From assembly GCA_013397115.1 (NCBI GenBank), contig VWZW01007672.1:185492-249491 (forward strand): 64,000 nt of DNA. Direction: 5' to 3'. Source of the DNA: Edolisoma coerulescens. Its lineage: Eukaryota > Chordata > Aves > Passeriformes > Campephagidae. The notes beneath the pieces are model-generated. The model ran no database searches, was not told the DNA's origin, and saw only the letters and a program-made list of their open reading frames with translations. The position numbers and the translations under genes were made by a program. This document shows, one piece after another, positions 35,764-47,310 of this stretch (positions within the stretch are counted from its first letter, which is position 1; every line of letters begins with the position of its first letter).

Positions 35764-35982
35764 AACTTTGGAAAGTGTCACTCAGAGATATCGAATGCGA
35801 GTGATTACCTGACCCGCTGTTACTCACATGAAGATCGATATCTGGAGAAGACCCCTCATGTCTATGCCCCCTTGTCAGACCTCCCACAAGATCTTTATCC
35901 TCACCATTCTGACATCTCCTTCTGCTGCCCACCTCCCGGCTCCCGGGCTCCTTACATCTGTCCTAAGGAACAGTATGTCTAA
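35764..35982 (+). CDS. NECTIN1: alternative nectin-1 terminal exon ending in E-Q-Y-V
   Basis: After CTCTACTTGCAG the exon opens in phase 0 (NFGKCHSEISNASDYL) and encodes 72 residues to TAA. It can join the 24448 donor directly, giving a cytoplasmic form of 188 residues from the split Asp onward. Seven tyrosines are present (DYL, CYS, DRYLE, HVYAPL, DLYP, APYI, EQYV), including Y-A-P-L of the YxxPhi sorting type, plus a cysteine pair in FCCPPPG that could be palmitoylated. The C-terminus P-K-E-Q-Y-V fits the nectin E/A-x-Y-V consensus for afadin's PDZ domain, as does E-W-Y-V of alpha. The beta-type isoform could therefore regain afadin linkage through an independent exon. Splice sites, phase and motif are seen directly; afadin binding is inferred. 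Confidence 0.88.
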   Translation, partial: NFGKCHSEISNASDYLTRCYSHEDRYLEKTPHVYAPLSDLPQDLYPHHSDISFCCPPPGSRAPYICPKEQYV

Positions 35983-36896
35983 AGTGTCAACACGGCAAAA
36001 AAAAAGGAAGAAACTCATGGTTTTCACCTCTCCTGTCGCTCAACAACCAAGGCCTTCCAGCCCCCCCCACCCCCTCCCTTTGCCATGGCTCATTTTATTG
36101 ATTGATTTGAAATCGGGGTGCAATTGCCATGATTCGTTCCAAGTGTCTGCCTGGCTTGCTGATGCTCAAGGGAACACTCTGCCTTCTCCCACGTCTCCTC
36201 CAGTACCTGCATCTTTCTTTTCTCCTCCTGGCTCTGTGTGTGCATGTGTCTGTGGGTGGCAGCTGCCCCGTGGCAGATGGGATGTGCCCAGCCCCGCTCC
36301 AGTGTCCGTAGGTTTTTCCCCTGTGTCGATCCCTGCACTCTTTGCACCGGAGTAGCCGGGTGTGGATTCTGCACAGCCCTGGCTCCAGCTTGTGTGAGGT
36401 TTTACAGCACAGCCAGTGCTCAGATCTGAGGCTGTGGCTTTTTATTTCTTTTTTTTTTTTTTTCTCCCCTCTGCTCCTTCTCCCCCTGAGAAGTTGGGAC
36501 AGCAAATCCCCACTGGGAAGAGCTAAACAGCCAAGATTGCTGAACCAAATCATAAGATGCTTATAATGAAAGATGCTCAAAACCAACCCAAAAATAGAGA
36601 TCAGGACTTGGTTTAGGCGATTTGTTTCTGTCCTTTTCCCTTCCTGCTCCCACTCCCAACCTCTTGGATTGACTCTTTTAAAGGGGACATATTTTGGAGT
36701 CAACACATTTGGAGAAAGCATCCTTTAAATTACAGGTCTGATAACCTGAAACCCAAAGGAGAAAATAATTATAAAGGAAAACATTCTCTCTAATTTTCCT
36801 TTCAAAGCCTAACGTGGCTCCCCACGAGCTTTTCCCCCCTCTCTTCCTTGCATCTGTTGATTGGAATTTTAAAATTAACTCAGGCAGAATATGAAG

Positions 36897-36902
36897 AATA
36901 AA
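36897..36902 (+). terminator. NECTIN1: poly(A) signal AATAAA, proximal
   Basis: Hexamer in GAAGAATAAATCAGG, 915 bases after the E-Q-Y-V stop. Confidence 0.4.
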
Positions 36903-37138
36903 TCAGGATTTCAGGTAATCTCCTTGCTCTTAACGAAGGATAAAAGCCAATAGAGGAATCTGGCCTTTTAACTTTTATAAAAGCATCTTAGTTTTGGGAT
37001 TACACCTTTTTTTGATATTGGAATGTGTGTGGGTGTGTAAATCCAAACGTGTACATTCCTGTGACCACAAAGTGTTTTAGAGAAGGGAATTTATCTCCAC
37101 ACCGCATTTGTGTTCACTTGTATTAGAGGAAAACAAAA

Positions 37139-37144
37139 AATAAA
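37139..37144 (+). terminator. NECTIN1: poly(A) signal AATAAA, likely gene end
   Basis: Hexamer in AAAAAATAAATATCG, followed by CAGTGTACA. It is the last good hexamer before sequence changes to G/C-rich intergenic DNA. Confidence 0.5.
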
Positions 37145-39565
37145 TATCGATATCCACTTCAGTGTACATAAAAGCAAAGAAGAGGAAGAGGACAAGGAGT
37201 GAACATGCTGCCTAAGAGCTTGGCTTCAGGGATCACTTCCATCTGTGTCACGCACGGCATGGAAGAGGCGACGGCTGGGATGGTTCTGAACAAGGGGACA
37301 AAGCTTTGTGGCCAGAGGGCATTCCCTCTGCTTTGGCTCAGGTTGGGAGTTTGGCATCCTGCAGACATTAAAACCTCTCTGGAACACGTGAGGATGCTGG
37401 AGCTGAGGTCCTGTGGGAGGGAGAGGTGGGCACCACGCCCTTACCCCGCTGCCCAGGCACCCAAAACCTGCCAGTGCTGCCCGTGCCTGTGAGAAATGGA
37501 GCTCCCAGCAGGTGACAGCCCCTGCCAGAGGAGGAGTGACCCCACGGACGGCCCAGCCCAGCTCCTGCCGTGCCACCCCTTCATTTCTGTGTGTCTGGAT
37601 CTCAGCAGCTCTGCTTGTTCTCTGCCCTCGCTGTGTCCCCATCGCCTCCAGCCTCACCCTGCCTGTCCCTCCTCCTCCTCCTCCTCNTCTCCACCTCGAG
37701 GATTCCCTGCAGGCTGACAAACACATCTGGACGAGGGAGAGAGGAGTTTTTACTCGGGTTAGTCGGGCAGCCCAGCCCTGTGGGGGATGACACCTCGTGC
37801 ATGGATCCCCCGGGCCCTTGAACAGCAAAAAACCACCCCCAGCCCTTCCCACCCCTCCCCAGCGCACGCTGCCGCTTCGTGCTCGAGGCAGGACGGTGGC
37901 TGGTCACAAGGACGAGGTTTGTGGGGGGAATTGCTGCACCTGGAGAGGTGTTCTCCTGCTGGGACGTGGCCTCCCATTGAGGTGGGTGCACCAGCTGAGC
38001 GACCTGGGGGTGCTTGGCTGGCTGAGGAGTGCATGAAGGGGCGTTTTGGATGCATTTTTTGGCCGAGCTGAAATGGGCAGCAGCAGCTTTGCCACGTGCT
38101 GGTGCACGGGGCACTCTCATTCCCAAAGGACCAGGGGAGTGTCATCAGGACACAGCCTCAGAGCACTCCACACGACTTTTCAATCCCACCCCGTCAGTCC
38201 TGACTGATGCAAACCTTTCTGGAACCACTTGGGTTCACATTTCCTCTGCCAGTCTCCGGAGGACTCAGCCGGTCGTTCCCTCACACCAAAGGACTCCAGT
38301 GCTCCATGGCTCCGTTCAGATAATGCATTTTTCCCTCTGGTTTTCTCCCCAACACCCCTTGGGTACTTTCTGGTTACCACAGAGCTGGAAACTGGGTGTG
38401 CTCTGAACTGGAGGCACGGCCACCACACTCAGCCCACGCTGAAGTCTGCCAAATCTGCCTTTGCTCCCTCTCCTTGGAAAGGGTGAGGAGGTGCTGGAAA
38501 ACCCACGGGTCTCTGATGTCCTGGGATCAACCCAGCACCACTGACCATGAGGAAAAAGCAAGGAATAATCCATTCCAATCTTCCCTACCTGCATGCCTGG
38601 AACAGCAGAGCGCTGCCTGCGCTGGGGTTTGGTTTGGAGCCTCCACCTGACGCGGTTTCAGACAGATCCAGGAATTTAAATGAGAAGTGGAATATGTTCA
38701 CGTCTTCAGATACAGGAGGAAAGAAGCCAGACAAAATGGTTGCTTGCCAGAGGAGGCAGAGAACACGTTGCAGGTGGTTTTCTCTGCTGCCCGTGTCTGG
38801 GATGAAGATCCTTTGATGAGGAAGGGGAAGGCAGGGGTACAAACTGCAGCATTACAGAGGAACTCTGCTTGCCTCGTGCAGCTTTGAATCCGAGCTGCCC
38901 ACAGAAGTCTGCCACAAAGGGTTTTACTGGGCTTGCAGCAAAGCAAAAGGATTTCAATCCTCCTTAAAAAGGTAAAAGGCAGGAGAAGGCTCAGTTCAAA
39001 GCAGCAGTTTGACTTACGCCAGCACATGTGTTTAGTCTAGGAATGTCTTGGTTCTCTTTGCCTCTCCCGAAGAGCTGGGTTGATCTCAAAAACATGGCAA
39101 GAGGGACTGGCCACACGCCACCAAATTCCTTTGCACCCTAGGAAAAGGGGGAAAACCCTGCAGGAAAACCCTGAAGTGAGAAATAGCGAGTGCACTGTTT
39201 TGGTTTTACAAACCTGTGCTTGGAAATGGTTCCGATTCAGGGCTCTCATTCCTCGCTCCCTTCCCCTGTGGTCGCCCAGCGTTTGCCCAATGGCTCCTCC
39301 CAAACTTCCCTGCACCTGCTGCCACGGGCTTGGTCCCCACTTTGCTCCACGATGAGGCTGCCCATGCCCGGGGGAGCTGCAGGTGCTGAAAGCAGGGCCG
39401 AGGGGAGGTGTTCTCCTGCTGACACGGTGCCAATTGACTCTAAAAGGTCCCTGCTCTGGAGCCTGAGCCATCCAGCAGCGCTGGGCGTGGAGTGCTGAAC
39501 AAGTCCAACTGGAAACTGGTGGAGTGGGATCCAGTGGGCTGGCAGTGCATGGGAGGAACTGGTAT

Positions 39566-39607
39566 TGTAGGATAGAGAGGCATTTAGGTTGGAAAGACCT
39601 CTAAGAT
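39566..39607 (-). mobile_element. CR1 LINE 3' fragment, minus strand
   Basis: CATTTAGGTTGGAAAGACCT followed by CTAAGAT is the reverse complement of the CR1 3' signature. Only about 40 bases are recognisable. Confidence 0.75.
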
Positions 39608-41194
39608 GAAGCTGTTCTTCCTGTCACCAGGCTGAAATGTCACGGTTTCTGTTCCATGTGTTGGTGGCACTGACACCAGAGCTCTTGCAGATGGAAAAGA
39701 CTGACCACAGAACTTAAATAAAAGCGAGCTGAAGAGTTACAGCAACTCCTGTCCTGCCTGTGGGACCTGTGGGGGGTGTTTGATGTCTGCCTTGCTCCCA
39801 GGGCTGGCTTCTCGCTGAGTTGTCCCCCACATCCCTCATCCCTTGCACTTCACTCCCCAAAATGTACCCACACGCACTCCTGCCTTCTCCCAGGAGTTAC
39901 TGCCTGTTCCAGAGGCTCCTCAGGACTGGAATATCCCACTTTTCCTGTTGCATCCCTCCCTGCCTGCAGCCCAGGGGACACAGGACTCACAGGTAAGCAG
40001 AGGACCAGGGTTCAGTGACCTCCAAGGCGATTTCTGCTGCACTTTCCCACCCTAGCTCTGCCCCCAGAGCAATTACGATGCTCAAGAGATGCCAATTTCA
40101 CTTCATTTGTTTGGGAATCCTCCTCCCAGCCTCCCCCTGCACGTGGGTGGGACAGAATCAGTCACAAACAGCCGGTCCTCGGGGCCAGCAGCTATTCAGG
40201 GAAAGAAAAGGGGGGTTCCTCCTCCTCTCCAGCCCACTTCTGATGCCAGTGGCCTGATTTCCTTGTGCAGGCACTCAATCCCAGTTCCAGAGGCAGGGGG
40301 ACACTGAACCTGCACTGCTGGGGGAGCGGGGGGTGAGCCCAGTCCAGCTGAACACTCAGAACCTCCTCGGGAGGTTCCCTGTCAGCCACAATGGATCAAT
40401 AAACCATTTATTGAGGGAATTTTTAGCACTAACTCTGAGAATGAAAAAGCCCCAGGATACTTCTCAACAACAAAGCTGCACTGCACAAGGATGGAGCCTC
40501 TGCCTCTGGATAAAGGCCTTTTGGAACAATTTAGCCACGGATTTGGGGTGGCAAATGGCAGAGGGATGGGGTGAGGGGGTTCATGGAGGGAGGGGGAAAG
40601 GGTCTGAATGCAGCCTGCACCAGCAGCAGCCAAAGCTGGTCATTTACTGGGAAGGGTTTATTGGGATGTGGGAGAGGAGCTGACACAATTCTGCTGAGCT
40701 CTCAGTGTTTCTCCGGGCTGCTTCTCAGAAATATCAAGGAGAGACACAATTCTCCCCAGGGCGAGGATATCACACAGGGTGGTGGGAGCAGAGTGCTGCC
40801 AATGCTCTCCTCAGTCTGCACAAAGACGAGTTTATCCTGTATTTCTGGATCCTGGCATCTCCCCCCAGGACCGTGCTCACTTCCCTAAAAGGGGGAAAGA
40901 ATCTGGATTTTCCTCCTGCATGGCAGTTTGTAAAACGTTTGCCCCCAGACTGCCACCAGTGCCCATCTAAACGTGGTCCATCTGAGCTGAAAAGTCACCC
41001 AAACCCCCAGTGTGGCATCAGAAACACCTTGCACAGGTGAAAGCTGCCCACTCCAACAGAGGTGCTGGGAAACACATCCATCCCAGCTCCTCTTTTATTT
41101 CCTCGTGGCTGTCAGGGTCAGCGCTGAGTTTTGTGGTCCCTTTCTCCAGCACTGAATGTCTGATGAGTGCCACAGTCAGAAGAGAAAACTTCCT

Positions 41195-41345
41195 GCTGGG
41201 TCACTTTATGGTTCCGCAGGAATTTATGCATCTATTCACATGTATAAAACTAAAATACAGCTCTCGGACTGCACTAAATATATCAAACCTATCAAAACAC
41301 TCACACAGGATAAGTAAATTGATACTTATGCAGTGTGAGGTGAAG
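41195..41345. promoter_or_regulatory. AT-rich block, possible conserved non-coding element
   Basis: A low-repeat AT-rich stretch with TTTATGCATCTATTC, TATATCAAACC and ATTGATACTTATGCAG lies in otherwise G/C-rich DNA. It has no open frame of note. Regulatory function is inferred from composition only. Confidence 0.2.
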
Positions 41346-41694
41346 AGCTGTCATTTGACCACCTAATCACCTTCATAAAGATATTTTCTCCTGGAACTAA
41401 ACAAGAGGCCCCGTGGAGGATGCTCAGAGTGGGGCAGGGGAGCTGCACACTCAAGGCCAGCACAGGAAAGGGCTGCACTGGAGGTTTCACATCCCTGCTG
41501 CAAACAGGGCAGGCTGAGCTCTTCATTTTTTTTTTGCTCTGCTGTCATGCTCTATTTTCTTCCCCTTTATGGCAGATGGGAGGTGAGGTTTTCAAGGCTG
41601 CCAAGAATGCATCCAGCCCTGCTCCTCTGGGGGAACAGCACCACAGACGGAATGAACTTTCTCCGTGCTTCCTCCCACCCTCCCCCTCGTAATC

Positions 41695-41795
41695 CAGGCT
41701 CGAGTGCCATCATTTTCATATCACTACTAATTACATTAATTATTCTCCTCAGCATAAAACTCATTAAGCTGGAATTCACGGTTCATTAAGTCGGA
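41695..41795. promoter_or_regulatory. homeodomain-site cluster, possible enhancer
   Basis: TAATTA at 41728-41733 and again at 41737-41742 lie nine bases apart. They are followed by two copies of CATTAAG within 30 bases. This density of homeodomain cores in a 100-base AT-rich island is typical of developmental enhancers, but function is inferred. Confidence 0.3.
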
Positions 41796-43959
41796 GCCGG
41801 GGTTCTTCCTCGATGCGGTGTTGTGGGGTCAGGATGGTTTCTGTCCTGCCTGGGGGCAGGTTCTGATCCGTGTCTGCCGTGGCCACGCTCAGCAGCTCCT
41901 GCTGAAGTGTGACCGGAGCCGTGTGTGCCACCGCAGGGGTGTCACAGCGGGCAGGGGGGTGGCTCTGAGCCCCGGGAGGGCTGGAAAGGTCAGCACTGCT
42001 GGTGGGAGATGTGGTTGTTACAGCCCAGGGGAGGGCAGGTGTGATGAGCAGAGCGGGAGCAGCTGAGGCAGGTGCAGCGGGATGTGCTGGGTGGTGTGGG
42101 CAGAGGATGGTACCTCAGGAGATCCAGCTCCACGTCTGGTGCAGAGCTGCCCTGAGCCTCTGGAAGTCACTGCCAGCACAGGGCACAGAGGATTTTCTGC
42201 CTGAGCTAAGGCAACGCGCTCAGGGGGCTGAAATAGGAGGGAGATGTCTCCAGAGAGACCTCACCTACTTCAGGGGTGTCCAACCACTCCCTCCGAGTGC
42301 CACGGGCTGCAGAGGCCACCCTGGGGTGCCCTTGGGGTGCCAGCAGTGGTGAGTGCCAGTTCTCCACGTGCCTTTTGCCAGGCTGGAGGGTTTATCCCAC
42401 CTGCCCTCCCTGAGACGCGGAGGGGACGAGCACTTCCACTCTCCTGGGGGTGATGGTGTCCCCTGCTCCCCTCCCAGGGACACCTCTCTAATTAACCAGC
42501 ACCTGCTCTTCTCCTCAAGAGCAGCCAGGAGTCACCTTTCACTGATTTTGGGGAGTGAAAACAGAGCTGGGAATGGGACGGGAGGAGGAACAAGGAGAGG
42601 CTGCACATGCCCTGCCTCGGGCTCCCCAGCCCCAGACCTGAGCCCAGGAGCAGGGAGGGATGGGCAGGATCGCTTCCCGACGGACCTGAGTGACAGGGAA
42701 TCGGTGTCCTGAGCGCAGCCCCTCCTTCTCACACTGCACAGGTTCCTACCACGCTCCCTAATTACTGTAATTAAGTAGTCACGCTGAGCGATGTTAGACA
42801 CGGGGTTCAGAGTCGTTACAGCCCTGCAGGAGATTGAACCAGCCCCATCTCCGGGGTCTGAGCTCTTCTCTGTCGTGGTGATGATGGGTTGGAGCAGGAG
42901 ACTGTGACACTGTGGCACTGTGACATGGGGCCGTGTCATTTGTCACAGCTCTGGGGTCACAGCATCCTGTCGCTGCCTGCGACCTCCGCATCCCTGCAGC
43001 TCCCGGAGGTGCAGGACTGTCTGGAGCAGTAGGGCTGGAGCCCTGGAAGGCTTCGCTCCTCGTGACTGGCACAGAGACGATGCCTGCTCGTCTCTTTTGT
43101 CATCTGTCAAGCGGGAGGGTAGAAATGTACAGCTGGGTTTGTGCGAGTCCTGTGGAGCGGAGAGGGGCCCATTCTCACTTCATTCACTCAGCACCCGCCG
43201 TTTTCCCTCTCCTCTGGTCCCCTTTAGGTCGGAATTCTGAGATTAGGCAGTAACCAGGTATGATCATGGAGTTTAAACCCATTTCCTCCTGGTTTGACAT
43301 CAGCCTGACGAGCTGGGAAATGGCCTTTCCTGCGGCACTGGCTGACAATAGCAGGGGACTAAACTGGAGAGAACCTCTCCAATGCCACATCTGGGCTGCC
43401 TCCCTCCCTCCCCAACCTTCTCTTCCCTCGGGGGCACCCAGTGTTTTGCAGTTCTGCTCTCGCAGTACAGGAGGCAGGGGCTCAGTTCGTACACAATCGG
43501 CATCTAATTCATTTCTCTGTGAATGTGAAAATCAATAGTGTTTATAGAGCCCACAAAGGGCCTCCCATCGGTCACTGTCCTTGTTAGGTTCCTTTCTGGC
43601 TGCCGAAGGATCCTTTCAGGAGGTGATTCTACGAGCTGAAGAAAGAAAATAATGATCCCCACATCTTTAATGAAGCCTGAGAAGTCTCCAGGCTTCCGCT
43701 CTTGCCCAGAGCAGAGGGAAAGAGTTTCTCGGTAATTTTATGGGATGGACTGGCTTTTCTCAGAATTTTGCCTGGATAGTCAAATCCTGGTGCTTGGTTT
43801 AGCTCCAATTAAGCTCAGAGTGCCTTCTCACACATGCAAGGGCATGCATTTCTCCAGCAGATGTTCCATGATTTCAGCTCTACTTGTGCTTGCAGATTTT
43901 GTGGGCACAGCACTGAAAGCCAAGTTCGGGCTGTCCTGGAGCACCAGAGCTCCACATCT

Positions 43960-43989
43960 TTATTATTATTATTACTATTATTATTATTC
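43960..43989 (+). repeat. (TTA)n microsatellite
   Basis: TAT/TTA triplets with one ACT interruption, followed by T-rich sequence. Confidence 0.95.
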
Positions 43990-45109
43990 ATTTTTATCTT
44001 TAAATTTTTTTTTCTTCTGTTTCCTGTGCCTCTAATTTTATCTCTAGGAAGTATCCTCAAGCCAGTGTTGGATGTCTGTGTCCTGCCTGTGCTAGGAACA
44101 ATTCCAGCCCCGTGGTCAACTGCTCCATCTGGGGATGTTCCAGGGGTTTGTACAGCTGTCAACTGCTCCCCTTTTCCATCTGTTTCTCCCCTCCCTGCCT
44201 CATCCATCCATTCCACCATTCCCAGCATGGCAGCACCACCTGGAGCTGTTGGAGAAGGGAGCTGAGCAGAGCAGGGAGCCCAGGCTGAGCTCTCCAGTTT
44301 GCAACTGCTCTTTTTCCCCCCCCTTTTTTGCAGTGTTTGCCTACCGAATCCCACGGAATTGTTACTAATATTCCATCCCTGCTTATTGATGGGAAACCAG
44401 CTGGAGTGTGATTGCTTGTTATATCTCAGGGCCTGCTGATAAATGTCGCTGCTGAGCTGGCCATTTCCCAGCTGCCCAGGCCTCAGATCCAGAAAACTTC
44501 ATTTTTCTTTTCCCGAAAATACCCAAACTGATGGGCAGCGCATTCCTCTGGATTTACACCCATCCCCAACTGGCTCCTGTTCTGGAAAGGTTTTTGGGCA
44601 CACAGAAAGGGCTCAGCTGCACCTTGCTGGCTGCTCCAGGGCTTTTCCCCAGGGTTTTCAGCTCTTCCACAGCTCCATCCCTGCAGCAGCACCCTGGGCT
44701 GGGATGGCCCTGGGGCAAGGAGCCCAAAAACGGCTTCACATTCCCCGAAGAGAGGGAGCTGATCCTCCCCTGGGCTGGTTTAAAGCTGTGACTTGGCTTT
44801 TCATCCCCAGCAGCTTCAGAGCCCCAGGACCATCCACTTTTCCACCTGCTGATCCTCAGGGAAAAGCAGGGATCAGCACGAGATGAGAGCAGTGCTCCCA
44901 GTCAAGCCCAAGGGTAGGAAAAACCCAGAGGAATCAGGCTATGTGCCATTCTCACTCATGGGGAGGAATTTATAAAGGCAGCAAAAAAACCTTCAGAGCT
45001 CAAATTCATTCTGTTTCTTTATTTTTTTTTTTTTAACCCCTCCCCTTTGGAATTTTTTTCCCCAACGTGACAGGAATACAGCCACAGAGCTCCTCAGAAT
45101 ATTTAGATT

Positions 45110-45445
45110 TTTTTTTTCTTGTTTGAGCACCGGATTCCTCTGTTCCCATTCGCTCAGCTAATTACCCTTTTAGCTTGCTTTTGCTCTATTTTCACAGATC
45201 TCCTGGTTTATTTATATCTACCTATCTATAATGATTTCAGAGCCATTACTCACAGCAGCACCAGGAAACATTACATTTCCCAATTTACAATTGCAATTAT
45301 GATATCCGTCAGAAACAAATGCAGCTGCCTTTAATTTTAAGCAATATTTTGATCATTGTAATTAAAAAAAGAACTTATGGCACTGCACACATTAGAGAAA
45401 TTAATGTAATTTCCTGGCTGCCTTAAAAGGCATGCAAATAGTGGT
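45110..45445. promoter_or_regulatory. long AT-rich island with perfect octamer, possible enhancer
   Basis: About 330 AT-rich bases hold several AATTA/TAATTA-type cores (CTAATTACCC, GTAATTAAAA, ATTAATGTAATTTCC) and a perfect ATGCAAAT octamer at 45432-45439. It is not a recognisable transposon and has no coding signal. Similar sequence composition continues with interruptions to about 45800. Confidence 0.3.
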
Positions 45446-47029
45446 CGCTGGATGAGAGATTTTGGGGGAGAATTAACCCTTTTTGGTTGCTTTTACCACT
45501 CTTCAAGGCACGTTGAAAGCCTTAATGATACGGTTTTTAAGACTTAACTTCAGTGCAGGATTTAATATGTGAGCTCTTTGTCCTTCAACTTCTTTTTTCT
45601 CCTACTTTTCTCTTCCTGAAATTGCTGGTTATTAAAGGATTTATGTGCAAACAAGACCATTTTCCTGTCACTGCTCATTTCAGCTTGCCTGTTTCGATGT
45701 GTGGGGACAGATGAAATCCAGTTGCTGATATTATAATCATCGCCACAATTGCACATTGCAAACTCCATAACAAACTCTGGCACGTCCTGGGTCTGCATCT
45801 CACAGCGCTGCACAACAAGGAGAATTTACAGCCCGAATTTGGATTAATGACACCAAAAAAAGCGTCTCTGAGGGAAGCGAGGATTCAGCTGAACAGACAC
45901 AGAACCTCCTTTTCATGGAAGTCGAGGCTCATTCAATTAATTTTAATGTGCTGCTTTAGCCCTGAAAGGTGGAAGTTTGACTTGTTGTTGTCTGAGCAGC
46001 AGGGGATTCGTCAGTGCATGGCTTTTCTTGTTGTGTTATTTGCTTTCTCCTGTGATCCTTTGGCCACTGGGTGCCTTTCCCAGCGTGGGGTTTGTTCTGC
46101 AGCAGTGAAATGTTAATAACAGGCACACGGGAATTGCCAAATGTGGGCAAACCTGGGGTTCTCCCAACTTTCTGTCCTTTCTGAGACTCTAAAATAAACA
46201 AGGAGGAGAGGTGGCCACAGCTCTTGTGGTGGACAGGATTTAATTGTTGCTCTTTTCACCGTCTGTGCTGTGATTGTCCCTGCAGATCCTGGCTGGCTGC
46301 TGCTGCACCAGTGGGAAATGTCCCTGTTTTGAAACTCCTAATGGCAAAAATGTTGGGAAAAGGGACATTCTGTGGGATCAGCAAACACACACACAGCCTG
46401 GGAAAGTGTGGGTGCTCCAGGATCACGTTGGATGAGCTGGGGGAGAGCAAAATGACACCAAACTAAATTATCTCACCACAATTCCCTCTGCTCTGCCTCC
46501 TATTCCTGCAATCTGGTAACTGGTCTGAGCACAGATTTCCATCAGGTCCAAGATGATCTTGAGATAATTTGATGTCTGTCAGTAACAGGTCAGGAAGACA
46601 AAAAGACTCCTTTTTTTTTTTTTCCCTTTAAGCACCCAGAGCTACAGAAAAGAGACAATCCTATTGCAAACAGAAAATTTAAAGTGTGAGAGGGGAAGGA
46701 CTGGCTCCTTTTAGGAATTTTCCTTCAGGTCAGCACCTCATTCAGGGTGATCACATTCTTAATTTCAGCCTGGAAAGATCAATCCAGTTCAAGGAAATCA
46801 AGCTGCAGTCAGTTGTCTGCACATCAGTGCTCGGAGCGTGGAGCAATAATCAGCCCCTGATCAGAACTGGCTTTGCCATTATCTGCCTGGTGCTGGGCTA
46901 TGATATATGAAGCAATTTTGGCTGCGACAGTTTGTGTTCTGTGTGCAAGCAGCTCCTGACTGGTAAAAACTATACAGAATTGGGTTTTTTTTCCCCCCCT
47001 TTGTGCTTTCTTTTTTTCCTTACGAAGGA

Positions 47030-47310
47030 GCAATATTTTAAACTAAAAGGAGTTTTCAAACCACAGTCACCATCATTCATCTTTACAGTCCCGGGGTAGG
47101 AACAATCTCTTCATTAGACATTGAATTTTTCTCCATTACAGCACTATCTGAATGCATTTATTCAGTCATTTATTAGAAGTCACTTGATGGGGTGCAGGGA
47201 AGGAGAGGACTAAATTAAAGCAAAAGGGCTGTGTGTGTAAACACGCCTGTATATTCTAAGTGGAGAAGTCTATAAAAATATTCCAACTTAATAACAGCCA
47301 TAACTCTGGA
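47030..47310. promoter_or_regulatory. AT-rich block, possible conserved non-coding element
   Basis: Non-repetitive AT-rich sequence with CATTCATCTTTAC, CATTTATTCAGTCATTTATTAG and AATATTCCAACTTAAT. It has no recognisable repeat or coding signal. Confidence 0.2.

Larger units (their letters stand above)
35983..37165 (+). other. NECTIN1: 3' UTR of the E-Q-Y-V isoform (extent inferred)
   Basis: Non-coding sequence from the stop to just beyond AATAAA at 37139. A second hexamer lies at 36897. The last 300 bases are AT-rich with TGTGTGGGTGTGT and GTGTACA stretches, typical of a vertebrate UTR end. A poly(T) run sits at about 36451-36465. Confidence 0.55.

Noticed and set aside
39717..39722. AATAAA about 2.6 kb after the last gene end
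   Set aside because: No coding exon or transcript-like context leads to it, and it lies just after a CR1 fragment.
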